A DNA stretch of 64,000 nt, taken from Azoarcus sp. Lineage in GTDB: Bacteria > Pseudomonadota > Gammaproteobacteria > Burkholderiales > Rhodocyclaceae. Below are positions 28,660-37,350 of the stretch, one piece after another. Within the stretch, counting starts at the first letter, position 1. Each line of letters begins with the position of its first letter. The translations under genes were made by a program, and so were the position numbers. The stretch is taken from assembly GCA_031274995.1 (NCBI GenBank), contig JAISPJ010000091.1, forward strand, positions 1-64,000, written 5' to 3'. The notes beneath the pieces are model-generated. The model worked only from the letters and a program-made list of their open reading frames with translations, was not told where the DNA came from and did not search any database.

Positions 28660-29940
28660 ATGAATTCTCCCGCCGACACCTCGCACGAAATCGCCACCGG
28701 TCTGTCCGTTCAGGAAGCGCAAGCCTGCATCCTCGACAGGATCACCCCCTTGGAAACGGAAGAGACCGGACTTGCGCAGGCGCTTGGCCGCGCGCTTGCC
28801 GAAGAAGTCCTCGCCAACCGCGACCTGCCGCCTTGCGACGTTTCTGCGATGGATGGCTACGCCGCGCGTGCCGCCGATCTCGATAGCGCCCCCATTACGC
28901 TGCAAATCGTCGAAGACATCAAAGCGGGCGACACTCCCCGTTTTTCCCTTCAACCTGGGCAGTGCGCCAGGATCATGACCGGCGCTCCGCTGCCTTCCGG
29001 CGCGGATACCGTCGTCCGCGTGGAAGACACCCGCCTGCTGGAAAATGACAGAGTCGAATTTCTTGTCCCCGCCAAGCCAGCGACGGACATTCGCCTGCGC
29101 GCGGAGAATATGCGCAAAGGCGATATCGTGCTGCGCGCAGGAGAAGAAATCACCCCTGCCGCGGTCGGTGTGCTGGCCACAGTCAAACGGGCCAAAATAA
29201 AAGTGACCCGCAAACCGCGTGTCGCCATCCTGTCGAACGGCGATGAACTCGAAGCCCTGAATGAACCGCTCGATCCCCGCAAAATCCCCGATTCCAACAG
29301 CTATGCCCTCATGGCGCAGGTGCAAGCCCTGGGCATCGAACCCGTCCTCCTCGGCATTGCCTGCGACAAACCGGACGAACTGGCCGGTTTCCTCGAGCGC
29401 GGGCTTGAACACGACGTATTACTCATCTCCGGCGGGACATCCGTCGGCGACCACGACCACGTGCGCCCCACACTCACAACCTTGGGCGTCACCATGCACT
29501 TCTGGCGCGTCGAAATGCGTCCCGGCCACCCCATGGCATTCGGCACAACGAAGCACGCCTTCGTGTTCTGCCTGCCCGGTAACCCCGTCTCCAGCATGGT
29601 CTGCTTCGAGCAATTCGTCCTGCCCGCGTTACGCCGCCTCATGGGGCATCGCCGCCTGTTCCGCCGCACGATTCCCGTCCGTCTGGCCCAAGCGGTCAAA
29701 TCCAGGCAAAACCGGGTCGAATTCGTCCGCGCAACACTCTCCCGCGACGCATCGGGAGCCTACATGGCAACGCCCGCCGCATCGCAGAGCAGCGGGGACA
29801 TTCTCTCCATGACACGCGCCGATGCCCTGATCGTGGCTCCGAGCGGGCGCAACGACCTCGCCACGGGCGAAATCGCGCAAGCACAACTTCTGGAAACCGC
29901 TATTTGGCAGCACACGCCCGACACGGAAAAATATTGTTAA
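28660..29940 (+). CDS. moeA: Molybdopterin molybdenumtransferase MoeA
   Basis: A 426-residue enzyme that inserts molybdate into adenylylated molybdopterin. Seen are DRITPLETEETGLAQALGRA, the LPPCDVSAMDGYA signature, CARIMTGAPLPSGADTVVRV, ILSNGDELE, ISGGTSVGDHDHV and the FCLPGNPVSSMVCFEQFVLP motif. The frame is open far upstream over mobA, but homology begins at the ATG at 28660, 7 nt after the mobA stop. Its stop overlaps a candidate FNR site for nrfHA. Confidence 0.96.
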   Translation: MNSPADTSHEIATGLSVQEAQACILDRITPLETEETGLAQALGRALAEEVLANRDLPPCDVSAMDGYAARAADLDSAPITLQIVEDIKAGDTPRFSLQPGQCARIMTGAPLPSGADTVVRVEDTRLLENDRVEFLVPAKPATDIRLRAENMRKGDIVLRAGEEITPAAVGVLATVKRAKIKVTRKPRVAILSNGDELEALNEPLDPRKIPDSNSYALMAQVQALGIEPVLLGIACDKPDELAGFLERGLEHDVLLISGGTSVGDHDHVRPTLTTLGVTMHFWRVEMRPGHPMAFGTTKHAFVFCLPGNPVSSMVCFEQFVLPALRRLMGHRRLFRRTIPVRLAQAVKSRQNRVEFVRATLSRDASGAYMATPAASQSSGDILSMTRADALIVAPSGRNDLATGEIAQAQLLETAIWQHTPDTEKYC

Positions 29941-29976
29941 AAATTTAATGTGACGGGTTGCATCTTCACTGATAAG
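29934..29976 (+). promoter_or_regulatory. Candidate FNR-type promoter for nrfHA (weak match)
   Basis: TTGTT-AAAA-ATTTA (29934-29947) matches the FNR consensus at 7 of 10 positions. A -10-like GATAAG lies at 29971-29976. Transcription from about 29982 would centre the site at -41.5, the same geometry as the nap promoter. The match is degenerate and overlaps the moeA stop, so chance is a real alternative. It lies in the only sizeable gap (129 nt) between the Moco genes and nrfH. Confidence 0.33.
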
Positions 29977-30069
29977 GGGATACCTTCCCCCGAAAATTGG
30001 ATGGTTCCGGTGGAAACACAAGAACTGGTTACTTCCAAACAGTGTGCTAGCCATGAAGGGAGATTACAC

Positions 30070-30684
30070 ATGTCCGAGCGCTCGAGCTGTGGTTTCTTCA
30101 AAGGCATCCTCAATGCCTTGCCAAGCAAACTCATTGTCCCGCTGTTTCTGCTTGGCGGGGTCGCGGTAGGGCTTGGCCTCTACAACGTGTATGTGGCGCG
30201 GGTGTTTTCGTATCTCGGGGATGACCCTGCCACCTGTGTCAACTGCCACATCATGTCCGTTTCCTACCAGTCGTGGAGCAAGAGTTCGCACTCAAAGTGG
30301 ACCAACTGCAAGGACTGCCACGTTCCGCAACACAACAAACTGGCCGCGTTGCTGTTTGAAGCGCAGGACGGGCTGCACCACGCTGCCGTGTTCCTCATGA
30401 AGAAGGAGCCAGCCGCTCCGCGCCCGCGTCCGGCTGCCACGAAAGTCATCCAGGATAATTGTGTTCGCTGCCATACCCCGCTCACCACGGAATTTGTGAA
30501 AGCGGGCAAAGCCACGCATGATGGAATCCTTGTAAAGGATGGCCATCAGCAGGAAAAAGCATGCTGGGACTGCCACAGGCATGTGCCGCATGGCAGAAAC
30601 AGCGGGTTAGCTTCGGCACCGAATGCACTCGCACCCCATCCTCCTTCATCTGTGCCGGACTGGCTCAAAAACATACTGCAGTAA
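30070..30684 (+). CDS. nrfH: Tetrahaem quinol dehydrogenase NrfH
   Basis: A 204-residue NapC/NrfH-family cytochrome. A single anchor helix (LIVPLFLLGGVAVGLGLYNV) is followed by four haem motifs: CVNCH (followed by IM, the CHxM quinol-site type), CKDCH, CVRCH and CWDCH. It takes electrons from quinol and forms a stable complex with NrfA, encoded 60 nt downstream. The ATG at 30070 has an AAGGGAG Shine-Dalgarno; an upstream in-frame start at 29950 adds non-conserved sequence. The C-terminal tail is Pro/Ala-rich. Confidence 0.93.
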   Translation: MSERSSCGFFKGILNALPSKLIVPLFLLGGVAVGLGLYNVYVARVFSYLGDDPATCVNCHIMSVSYQSWSKSSHSKWTNCKDCHVPQHNKLAALLFEAQDGLHHAAVFLMKKEPAAPRPRPAATKVIQDNCVRCHTPLTTEFVKAGKATHDGILVKDGHQQEKACWDCHRHVPHGRNSGLASAPNALAPHPPSSVPDWLKNILQ

Positions 30685-30744
30685 ATGCGGAAAACCGACG
30701 ACGCTGTAGAACGGTAAATTCTTTGACTCACTGGGAGCGACATC

Positions 30745-32457
30745 ATGAGTAATCTTGGTGAAACCATCAAACGGAGCCCTTCCGTCGGCTGGCTTCTTCT
30801 TCTCGTTGTAATGGCGGTCGTTTTCGTGCTCGGACTAATCGCAGCCGGTATCACGGAACGAAAGGCGGAAGTTGCTGCCTCTGTTATGAATAACGTGAGG
30901 GTGCCCATTAAAAGCACTGCGCCCACTTTCGTTCCCTCTAAAGATCCGTCCAAAGAGCACGACAAGATGAAAGTGGATATCGCCAAATCCGATACCGGCA
31001 TTGATGGGCGCAATGACCAGTGGGGTGTCAACTATAAACGGGAATACGACACCTGGAAGAAAACCCGGCAAACGGATTTCCAAAGCAAGTATCTCGGCAA
31101 CAACCCGGAGGACGTGCTTACAACACGGCCGAACATGGTTATCCTCTGGGCCGGATACGCTTTCTCCCGCGACTACTCCGCTCCGCGTGGCCACTGGTAC
31201 ACCCTCCACGACATGCGCAAGTCGTTGCGCACGGGCACACCCGGCGTCGGTGAAAACAAAGACATGCAGCCCGGAACCTGCTGGACCTGCAAGAGCCCGG
31301 ACGTGCCACGCATGATGCAGGAAATCGGCCCCGGAAAATACTACAGCTCCAAGTGGAGCGAACTGGGCCCCGAGATAGTGAACCCCTTGGGTTGCGCGGA
31401 TTGTCACGATCCCAAGACGATGAACCTCACCATCTCCCGTCCGGCGCTGGTCGAGGCATTTAAGCGGCGGGGTCAGGACGTCACCAAGGCCAGCCCGAAT
31501 GAAATGCGTTCCCTCGTCTGCGCCCAGTGCCACGTCGAGTACTATTTCGCCGAGGGCGACAACAAGTACCTGACCTTCCCGTGGGACAAGGGCCTTACCC
31601 TGGAGGACATGGAAAGGTACTATGACCAGACGATTTTCGGCGACAACCAGGACAAGCCGTACAAAGACTGGGTACATGCATTGAGCAAGGCACCGATGCT
31701 CAAGGCGCAGCATCCTGACTGGGAACTCTACACCTTGGGTACACACGGCAAGCGCGGTGTTTCGTGCGCCGACTGCCACTTGCCCTATAAGTCCGAAGGC
31801 GGCGTCAAGTACACCGATCACCAGATCATGAGCCCGCTCAAGAATGTGTCCGGGGTCTGCCAGACCTGTCACCGCGACAGCGAAGAGAAACTCAAGAGCT
31901 ACGTCTATGACCATCAGGACAAACTCCTTGAGATTCGTAACCGTGTCGAGGACGAACTCGCCAAAGCGCACATCATGACGAAGGTTCTGCTGGACAGCGG
32001 AAAGGTCACGGCCGACAGCGCGGAAATCAAGCCCGTGCATAAACTGCTCCGCGAGGCTGGCTGGCGTTGGGATTTCGGTGTCGCCTCCCACGGCGCTCCC
32101 TTCCATGCGCCAGTGGAAACGGCACGCATCCTCTCGGCCGCTCTCGACAGGAGCCTGCTCGCACAGATCGAAGTGCAGAAGCTGTTCACCGCCAATGGCA
32201 TTTCGTTCTCGATGCCTGATATCGACACCAAGGCGAAAGCGCAAGCCTACATCGGGCTCAACATGGAAAAACTCCGGGCCGACAAGACGGAGTTCATGAA
32301 GACAGTCGTTCCCGCCTGGATCGAAAAAGCCAAATCGGCAGGCAAGCTGACCGAGCCGGATCTGCTGGATCAGTACAAGAGCTACGACTACGAGAAAGAC
32401 TGGAGAGAAGGGGAAAAGGGTGGAGAGGAAGCAAAGAAACATGCATTTTCGCACTGA
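30745..32457 (+). CDS. nrfA: Ammonia-forming cytochrome c nitrite reductase NrfA
   Basis: A 570-residue pentahaem enzyme reducing nitrite to ammonium. The active-site haem has the diagnostic CxxCK motif (GTCWTCKSPDVPRMM). Four CxxCH sites follow in order: CADCH, CAQCH, CADCH, CQTCH. Active-site and calcium-site segments are CAQCHVEYYF, MLKAQHPDWELY and GTHGKRGVSCADCHLPY. It is longer than E. coli NrfA (478 aa). The N-terminus is a membrane-anchor-like helix (VGWLLLLVVMAVVFVLGLIA) without a clear cleavage site, so it may stay tethered next to NrfH. A perfect terminator hairpin follows the stop. Confidence 0.97.
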   Translation: MSNLGETIKRSPSVGWLLLLVVMAVVFVLGLIAAGITERKAEVAASVMNNVRVPIKSTAPTFVPSKDPSKEHDKMKVDIAKSDTGIDGRNDQWGVNYKREYDTWKKTRQTDFQSKYLGNNPEDVLTTRPNMVILWAGYAFSRDYSAPRGHWYTLHDMRKSLRTGTPGVGENKDMQPGTCWTCKSPDVPRMMQEIGPGKYYSSKWSELGPEIVNPLGCADCHDPKTMNLTISRPALVEAFKRRGQDVTKASPNEMRSLVCAQCHVEYYFAEGDNKYLTFPWDKGLTLEDMERYYDQTIFGDNQDKPYKDWVHALSKAPMLKAQHPDWELYTLGTHGKRGVSCADCHLPYKSEGGVKYTDHQIMSPLKNVSGVCQTCHRDSEEKLKSYVYDHQDKLLEIRNRVEDELAKAHIMTKVLLDSGKVTADSAEIKPVHKLLREAGWRWDFGVASHGAPFHAPVETARILSAALDRSLLAQIEVQKLFTANGISFSMPDIDTKAKAQAYIGLNMEKLRADKTEFMKTVVPAWIEKAKSAGKLTEPDLLDQYKSYDYEKDWREGEKGGEEAKKHAFSH

Positions 32458-32483
32458 AGCATTGCTCTCTTCCTTTTGACAAC

Positions 32484-32513
32484 GAATACCCGCCGAAAGG
32501 CGGGTATTCTTTT
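32484..32513 (+). terminator. Rho-independent terminator after nrfA
   Basis: GAATACCCGCC (32484-32494), a GAAA tetraloop, GGCGGGTATTC (32499-32509) and TTTT form a perfect 11-bp stem with a short T-run, 26 nt after the nrfA stop. It lies before the resB-like gene, so it may end most nrfHA transcripts and let only a fraction continue into the cytochrome-assembly genes. Confidence 0.85.
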
Positions 32514-32529
32514 CCACCGCAATAAACGC

Positions 32530-33837
32530 ATGTCTCTCTCTTTTTCCCGGGCGCAACACACCTGCTCCACCACAAGAAAGCTCTGGCAGTTCCCGTGGGG
32601 ATATCCTGAAGCCGCCCTGTTCGTCGCGAGCATCATTCTGGTCGGTTTCATGCTGCAACTGACCGTCGGCCACTTTGACATTGCCATCCTGCACTATCCG
32701 GCAAACCTCATCGCGCTCGCAATACTGGCCGGACTGATCGCTCTTGGTACCCGTTTTCAAAACAGCCTGTTCATGCACTGGATTGCGGGTATTCCAGTAG
32801 CCATCACACTCACCGTGGCGCTCCTTCTTTTCGGCCTCTACATGGAACTGACCCCGCAGCTTCCCCGAATGCCGACGCAAACGCCCGATCTTGTTTCCCG
32901 TCTCGGGTTCAGGATGATAACTGCCTCGTGGCCTTTCGTATTCCTGTACACCATGACGCTCATCGCCTTGGGCATCACCACACTCAAACGGCTCCTGCGC
33001 TTTTCCCGGCGAGACATCACCTTCCTCTGCAACCATCTGGGACTATGGGTACTCCTCGCCTCAGCCGGATTCGGCGCGGCAGACATGATGCGCGTCGTCA
33101 TGCATGTGGGCGCCGGAGAAACCGAATGGCGCGTCTTCAACCAAAACGAAGAAGCCCTGGAGTTACCTGTCGCCATCACGCTCAAAAAATTCACATTGGA
33201 AGAATATCCACCAAACCTGACCATTATTGACCGCCAAGCTCCCCCTGCCCCCCAACCCGATAGCAAGCCTCAACCCAAAAACAAGCAAGAGTTCTTTCAG
33301 ATCGACCCCAAACGCCCAAAAGGACGAATTGGCGACTGGGCCATCACGCTTGACGAGTACCTGCATACCGCCGTGCGTGTCGGCGGCGAGTACCGTGCCA
33401 GCCCAATGCCGGAATCCACCCCCGCCGCAAAAATTACTGTTCAAAACCTCCTTACCGGAGAAATCAAAACGGGCTGGGTTTCCGCAGGCGGCAATACTCC
33501 TGATTTATTCTTCTCGGACCTCTCCCTGGACGAGCGTTACTCCTTTGCCATGACACAGCCAGAACCCAGACGCTACGCCTCGGACATCACCATCATCCCG
33601 AAAGAGGGCGAGTCTTTTGACGCCATCCTGGAAGTCAATAAACCCGTTTCAGTCGGCGACTGGATGATCTACCAATACGGCTACGAGACTGCCCTTGGAA
33701 AGCTGTCCCACTGGAGCGAAATGGAACTGGTTTACGATCCGTGGCTGTTGCCCGCCAAAATCGGCATGTTCCTCATGGCGGCCGGATCTCTCCTGCTGGC
33801 CTGGAATGGTGCGGGCAGACGGAGGACTAATCAATGA
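32530..33837 (+). CDS. ResB/Ccs1-like System II cytochrome c synthetase subunit
   Basis: A 435-residue membrane protein. Helices lie at about 25-47, 57-75, 85-103, 134-153 and 170-188, followed by a large periplasmic domain (about 190-400) and a last helix near the C-terminus (LLPAKIGMFLMAAGSLLLAW). The layout and the GDWMIYQYGYE segment match ResB-type proteins that sit beside nrfHA in other bacteria, where they work with CcsA (fused as NrfI in Wolinella). A Pro/Lys-rich linker (PPAPQPDSKPQPKNKQ) interrupts the periplasmic domain. The ATG at 32530 lies downstream of the terminator. The stop and ccsA start overlap (ATGA). Dedication to the CxxCK haem of NrfA is inferred from context. Confidence 0.85.
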   Translation: MSLSFSRAQHTCSTTRKLWQFPWGYPEAALFVASIILVGFMLQLTVGHFDIAILHYPANLIALAILAGLIALGTRFQNSLFMHWIAGIPVAITLTVALLLFGLYMELTPQLPRMPTQTPDLVSRLGFRMITASWPFVFLYTMTLIALGITTLKRLLRFSRRDITFLCNHLGLWVLLASAGFGAADMMRVVMHVGAGETEWRVFNQNEEALELPVAITLKKFTLEEYPPNLTIIDRQAPPAPQPDSKPQPKNKQEFFQIDPKRPKGRIGDWAITLDEYLHTAVRVGGEYRASPMPESTPAAKITVQNLLTGEIKTGWVSAGGNTPDLFFSDLSLDERYSFAMTQPEPRRYASDITIIPKEGESFDAILEVNKPVSVGDWMIYQYGYETALGKLSHWSEMELVYDPWLLPAKIGMFLMAAGSLLLAWNGAGRRRTNQ

Positions 33838-34631
33838 GCTTGAGTTGGAACGAGTTCCCCTGCATAGCCCTTCCCGCAATGCTATGCTGGCTTTCCGCCG
33901 GCCTGCTTGCTTGCCGCCGCCCTCGATCGGCTCGATCCGTATACGTGGTTGACGCGCTGACGATCACTGGCATTGCTCTGTCTGCCGTCTTTATCGCCGC
34001 ATTCTGGAATGCTTTATCGCGTCCGCCACTGCGGACAATGGGCGAAACCCGGCTCTGGTACGCCCTCTTCATGATTCTCGCCGGATACATCACCTACCGC
34101 CGCTGGAACTACCCGTGGCTGTTGCTCTTGTCGGCTATCGTGGCAACGGTATTCACTGCCATCAACGTGCTGAAACCGGAAATCCACTCCGTCGCGCTGA
34201 TGCCCGCCCTTCAGAGCTTCCTCTTCATTCCCCACGTCATCATCTACATCATCGCTTACGCATTCTTCGGCGTTGCCACGCTCGCCGCCGGTGTGCTGTT
34301 CTTTCGCCGACGCAGCGGCAACGGCAACGACAACGGATTACTCACCTTCGTCGATGATCTCGTCCACGTCGGCTTCGGTTTCCTCGCGCTCGGGCTGCTG
34401 CTCGGCGCAGTCTGGGCAAAAGAAGCGTGGGGCCACTACTGGTCGTGGGACCCAAAAGAGACGCTCGCCTTCATCACCGGCGCCGCCTACCTCGTCTACA
34501 TCCACCTGCGGCATCAGGGGAGGAAAGACAACTTTGTCCTCTGGACGCTCCTCGTCGCATTCCTCCTGTTGCTGTTGTGCTGGTTCGGCACAGCGCTCCT
34601 CCCTCGCTCCAGTTTGCACCTTTATTCTTGA
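33834..34631 (+). CDS. ccsA: CcsA/ResC-like haem-handling subunit of System II cytochrome c synthetase
   Basis: A 265-residue multi-helix membrane protein with the tryptophan-rich WWD motif (WGHYWSWDPKETLAFITG) that presents haem at the outer membrane face. Conserved His residues occur in FIPHVIIYIIAYAFFG and near VDDLVHVGFG. With the ResB-like protein encoded just upstream it would ligate haem to apocytochromes. Known family role is general cytochrome c ligation; specificity for NrfA is inferred from position. Confidence 0.88.
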   Translation: MSLSWNEFPCIALPAMLCWLSAGLLACRRPRSARSVYVVDALTITGIALSAVFIAAFWNALSRPPLRTMGETRLWYALFMILAGYITYRRWNYPWLLLLSAIVATVFTAINVLKPEIHSVALMPALQSFLFIPHVIIYIIAYAFFGVATLAAGVLFFRRRSGNGNDNGLLTFVDDLVHVGFGFLALGLLLGAVWAKEAWGHYWSWDPKETLAFITGAAYLVYIHLRHQGRKDNFVLWTLLVAFLLLLLCWFGTALLPRSSLHLYS

Positions 34632-34648
34632 ACGGGTATCTTCCCGGC

Positions 34649-35212
34649 ATGGACGACACAAGCGACATCATACGCATCGGCATCCTCACTGTCTCCGACC
34701 GGGCAAGCCGGGGCGAATACGAAGACAAGGGCGGCCCTGCCATCCGTGACTGGCTTACCTTGGCGATCAAAGGCCCCTGGGAAGCCGTCGCCCGCATCAT
34801 CCCCGACGACGAAGTGCTGATTGAAGCCACACTACGGGAACTTGGCGACCGCGAAGGCTGCTGCCTCATCGTCACCACCGGCGGAACCGGCCCGGCTCTC
34901 CGCGACGTAACGCCGGAAGCCACCGAAAAGGTCTGCTCCAAAATGCTGCCGGGCTTTGGCGAACAAATGCGTTCAGTCTCGCTCGCCTCCGTCCCGACAG
35001 CGATTCTTTCCCGGCAGACTGCGGGCATCCGAGGCCGGAGCCTCATCATCAACCTGCCAGGCAAACCCGCAGCCATTGGCGAATGCCTCCACGCCGTCTT
35101 CCCCGCCGTGCCCTACTGCATCGACCTCATCGGCGGCGCGTATCTCGAAACCCACCCGGATTTCTGCGCGGCCTTCCGCCCGGCTGGCGCAACGCGCGGG
35201 GAAAACGCCTGA
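34649..35212 (+). CDS. mog: Molybdopterin adenylyltransferase Mog
   Basis: A 187-residue trimeric enzyme that adenylylates molybdopterin before MoeA inserts molybdenum. Motifs are RIGILTVSDRASRGEYEDKG, IVTTGGTGPALRDVTPEA, the PGFGEQMRSVSL segment and IINLPGKPAAIGECL. The frame is open upstream over ccsA; the ATG at 34649 gives the family N-terminus. It is separated from the other Moco genes by nrfHA-resB-ccsA, and ends 3 nt from the convergent htpG stop. Confidence 0.94.
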   Translation: MDDTSDIIRIGILTVSDRASRGEYEDKGGPAIRDWLTLAIKGPWEAVARIIPDDEVLIEATLRELGDREGCCLIVTTGGTGPALRDVTPEATEKVCSKMLPGFGEQMRSVSLASVPTAILSRQTAGIRGRSLIINLPGKPAAIGECLHAVFPAVPYCIDLIGGAYLETHPDFCAAFRPAGATRGENA

Positions 35213-35215
35213 CGC

Positions 35216-37138
35216 TTACCCGCCGCTCACTGCCAACATCAACTGGTTGATTTTTTTAACGAAACCCGCCGGATCGTCGAGCGTGCCGCCTTCGGCAAGG
35301 AGCGCTTGGTCGAAAAGCACCGCCGCCCAATCGTCGAATTGTTTTTCTTCGGCCTTGAGCCGTTGCACCGCCGGGTGATGCGGGTTGATTTCGAGGATGG
35401 GTTTGGAGTCCGGAGCGTTTTGTCCGGCAGCCTTGAGAATGCGGCCCAAGTTCATGCCAAGATCGTGCTCGTCGGCGACGAGGCAGGCCGGAGAGTCCGT
35501 GAGGCGAAGCGTGACGCGCACATCCTTGACCCGCTCGCCGAGGCTGGTTTTCATTTTTTCGAGCAGAGCCTTGTATTCGTCAGCAGCCCGTTCGGTTTCT
35601 TTTTTCTCGGACTCGTCTTCGAGACTGCCGAGATCAAGCCCGCCGCGCGCGACGGAAACGAGCGGTTTTCCATCAAACTCGGTGAGGTTGCCTGTCACCC
35701 ATTCATCGACGCGATCCGACAGCAGCAGGACTTCAATGCCTTTCTTGCGGAAAATTTCGAGATGCGGGCTGTTCTTCGCGGCATTGAAACTCTCGGCAGT
35801 GACGTAGTAAATCTTCCCCTGCCCTTCTTTCATCCGCGCGATGTAGTCCTTGAGTGAAACGGTCTCATCCGCCGTATCGGCGTATGTGGACGCAAACCGC
35901 AGCAAGGCAGCGATCTTGTCCTTGTTGGCGAAATCCTCGCCCACGCCTTCCTTGAGGGCACGGCCGAATTCCTTCCAGAAGGTGGCGTATTTTTCCTTGT
36001 CCGCAGCCTCCTCGCCGTCGGCAAGGCTCTCCAGCATGGCAAGCACTTTCTTGGTACAGCCCTGGCGGATGGCGTCGATGTCTTTCGATTCCTGGAGGAT
36101 TTCGCGCGAAATGTTCAAAGGAAGATCGGCGGAATCGACGATCCCTCGCACGAAACGCAGGTAGAGCGGCATGAGTTTTTCGGCGTCATCCATGATGAAG
36201 ACGCGCCGCACGTAGAGTTTGATGCCGTGGCGGGCGTGGCGGTCCCAGAGATCAAAAGGGGCATGCGAGGGAATATAGAGTAGTTGTGTATATTCCTGCC
36301 GCCCTTCGACTTTCGCGTGAGACCAAACAAGCGGTTCCTCGTAGTCGTGGCCGACATGCTTGTAGAACGCCTTGTATTCGTCATCGCTGACTTCATTTCG
36401 CGGGCGTGCCCAGAGGGCGTTGGCCTGGTTGACGGTTTCCTCTTCTTCAGTCTGGATTTGCTCCTTTTTCTCTTCGTCCCATTGTTCCTTTTTCATCAAA
36501 ATGGGCTGAACGATGTGATCGGAATACTTGCGGATGAGGTTTTTCAATCGCCAACTGGAGAGCAGGTCTTCCTGGCCTTCGCGCAGATGAAGGGTAATCT
36601 CGGTCCCGCGCGCAGCGTGTTCAATGGTCTCCACCGAGTACGCACCCGCATCATCGCCGGTCATCGTGCATTCCCAGCGTACCGCGTCCAAAGCGGGCAG
36701 ACCGGCGCGGCGGGTGATGACAGTCACTTTGTCGGCAACGATGAAAGAGGAATAGAAACCGACACCAAACTGGCCGATCAGGTGCGCGTCTTTCTGTTTG
36801 TCGCCGGTGAGGCTGCCGAAAAATTCGCGCGTGCCGGATTTGGCAATGGTTCCCAGGTTGGTAATGGCTTCCTCGCGGCTCATGCCGATACCGTTATCGG
36901 TAATGATGATGGTTTTGGCTTCGGCATCGAAAGCCGCACGGATTTTCAGTTCGCCGTCGCCTTCCAGCAATTCAGGCCGGTCAATGGCTTCAAAGCGCAG
37001 TTTGTCGCAGGCGTCCGACGCATTCGAGATGAGCTCGCGCAGAAAAATTTCGCGGTTGGAGTACAGCGAATGAATCATCAGATGAAGCAATTGCTTCACT
37101 TCGGCCTGAAAGTTGAGGGTCTCCGCTCTCTGAGTCAT
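35216..37138 (-). CDS. htpG: Molecular chaperone HtpG (Hsp90)
   Basis: A 640-residue bacterial Hsp90. ATP-site motifs are [32 protein letters not shown] and [19 protein letters not shown]. The middle-domain [19 protein letters not shown] and the C-terminal dimerisation region are intact. The ATG at 37138 gives [18 protein letters not shown]; an upstream in-frame extension is not conserved. A sigma-32 type promoter lies about 45-70 nt upstream. Confidence 0.97.
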   Translation of the reverse strand: MTQRAETLNFQAEVKQLLHLMIHSLYSNREIFLRELISNASDACDKLRFEAIDRPELLEGDGELKIRAAFDAEAKTIIITDNGIGMSREEAITNLGTIAKSGTREFFGSLTGDKQKDAHLIGQFGVGFYSSFIVADKVTVITRRAGLPALDAVRWECTMTGDDAGAYSVETIEHAARGTEITLHLREGQEDLLSSWRLKNLIRKYSDHIVQPILMKKEQWDEEKKEQIQTEEEETVNQANALWARPRNEVSDDEYKAFYKHVGHDYEEPLVWSHAKVEGRQEYTQLLYIPSHAPFDLWDRHARHGIKLYVRRVFIMDDAEKLMPLYLRFVRGIVDSADLPLNISREILQESKDIDAIRQGCTKKVLAMLESLADGEEAADKEKYATFWKEFGRALKEGVGEDFANKDKIAALLRFASTYADTADETVSLKDYIARMKEGQGKIYYVTAESFNAAKNSPHLEIFRKKGIEVLLLSDRVDEWVTGNLTEFDGKPLVSVARGGLDLGSLEDESEKKETERAADEYKALLEKMKTSLGERVKDVRVTLRLTDSPACLVADEHDLGMNLGRILKAAGQNAPDSKPILEINPHHPAVQRLKAEEKQFDDWAAVLFDQALLAEGGTLDDPAGFVKKINQLMLAVSGG

Positions 37139-37180
37139 GAGTAAAAGCTCCGTAAGATTGCGTGGGTCATGTGCGCGGGT

Positions 37181-37209
37181 ATGTGGGGACGGCAAACGAG
37201 GGTTTCAAG
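37181..37209 (-). promoter_or_regulatory. Sigma-32 (heat-shock) promoter of htpG
   Basis: Read on the minus strand, CTTGAAA (37209-37203), a 14-nt spacer and CCCCACAT (37188-37181) match the RpoH consensus CTTGAAA / CCCCATnT closely. Predicted transcription start is near 37174, about 36 nt before the htpG ATG. Heat-shock control of htpG is well known, which makes a chance match unlikely. Confidence 0.85.
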
Positions 37210-37250
37210 ACCTCTGATTCCATTTCTACTTCAAAACGACAACAATACAA

Positions 37251-37278
37251 CGTCATTTTTGCGAAGTCGGGAATCCAG
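37251..37278. repeat. Diverged copy of the CGTCATTCCCGC...GGGAATCCAG repeat
   Basis: The 28 nt read CGTCATTTTTGCGA then AGTCGGGAATCCAG. The outer parts agree with the repeat family seen at 18345-18425 and 43957-43979, while the left arm of the palindrome has changed from CCC to TTT. It lies in the divergent gap between htpG and mnmC. Confidence 0.55.
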
Positions 37279-37350
37279 AAAGCCTGACCAGTGCTCTATT
37301 CAATAGATACCGGAGTAAGCTTATCAAGTTTCTTTCTCCTCATTCACCCC

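Noticed and set aside
30835..33036. A 733-codon open frame on the minus strand opposite nrfA
   Set aside because: It covers nrfA and part of the ResB-like gene exactly out of frame. The plus-strand products have clear haem motifs, and the minus frame has no recognisable domain; a shadow of GC-rich coding sequence.
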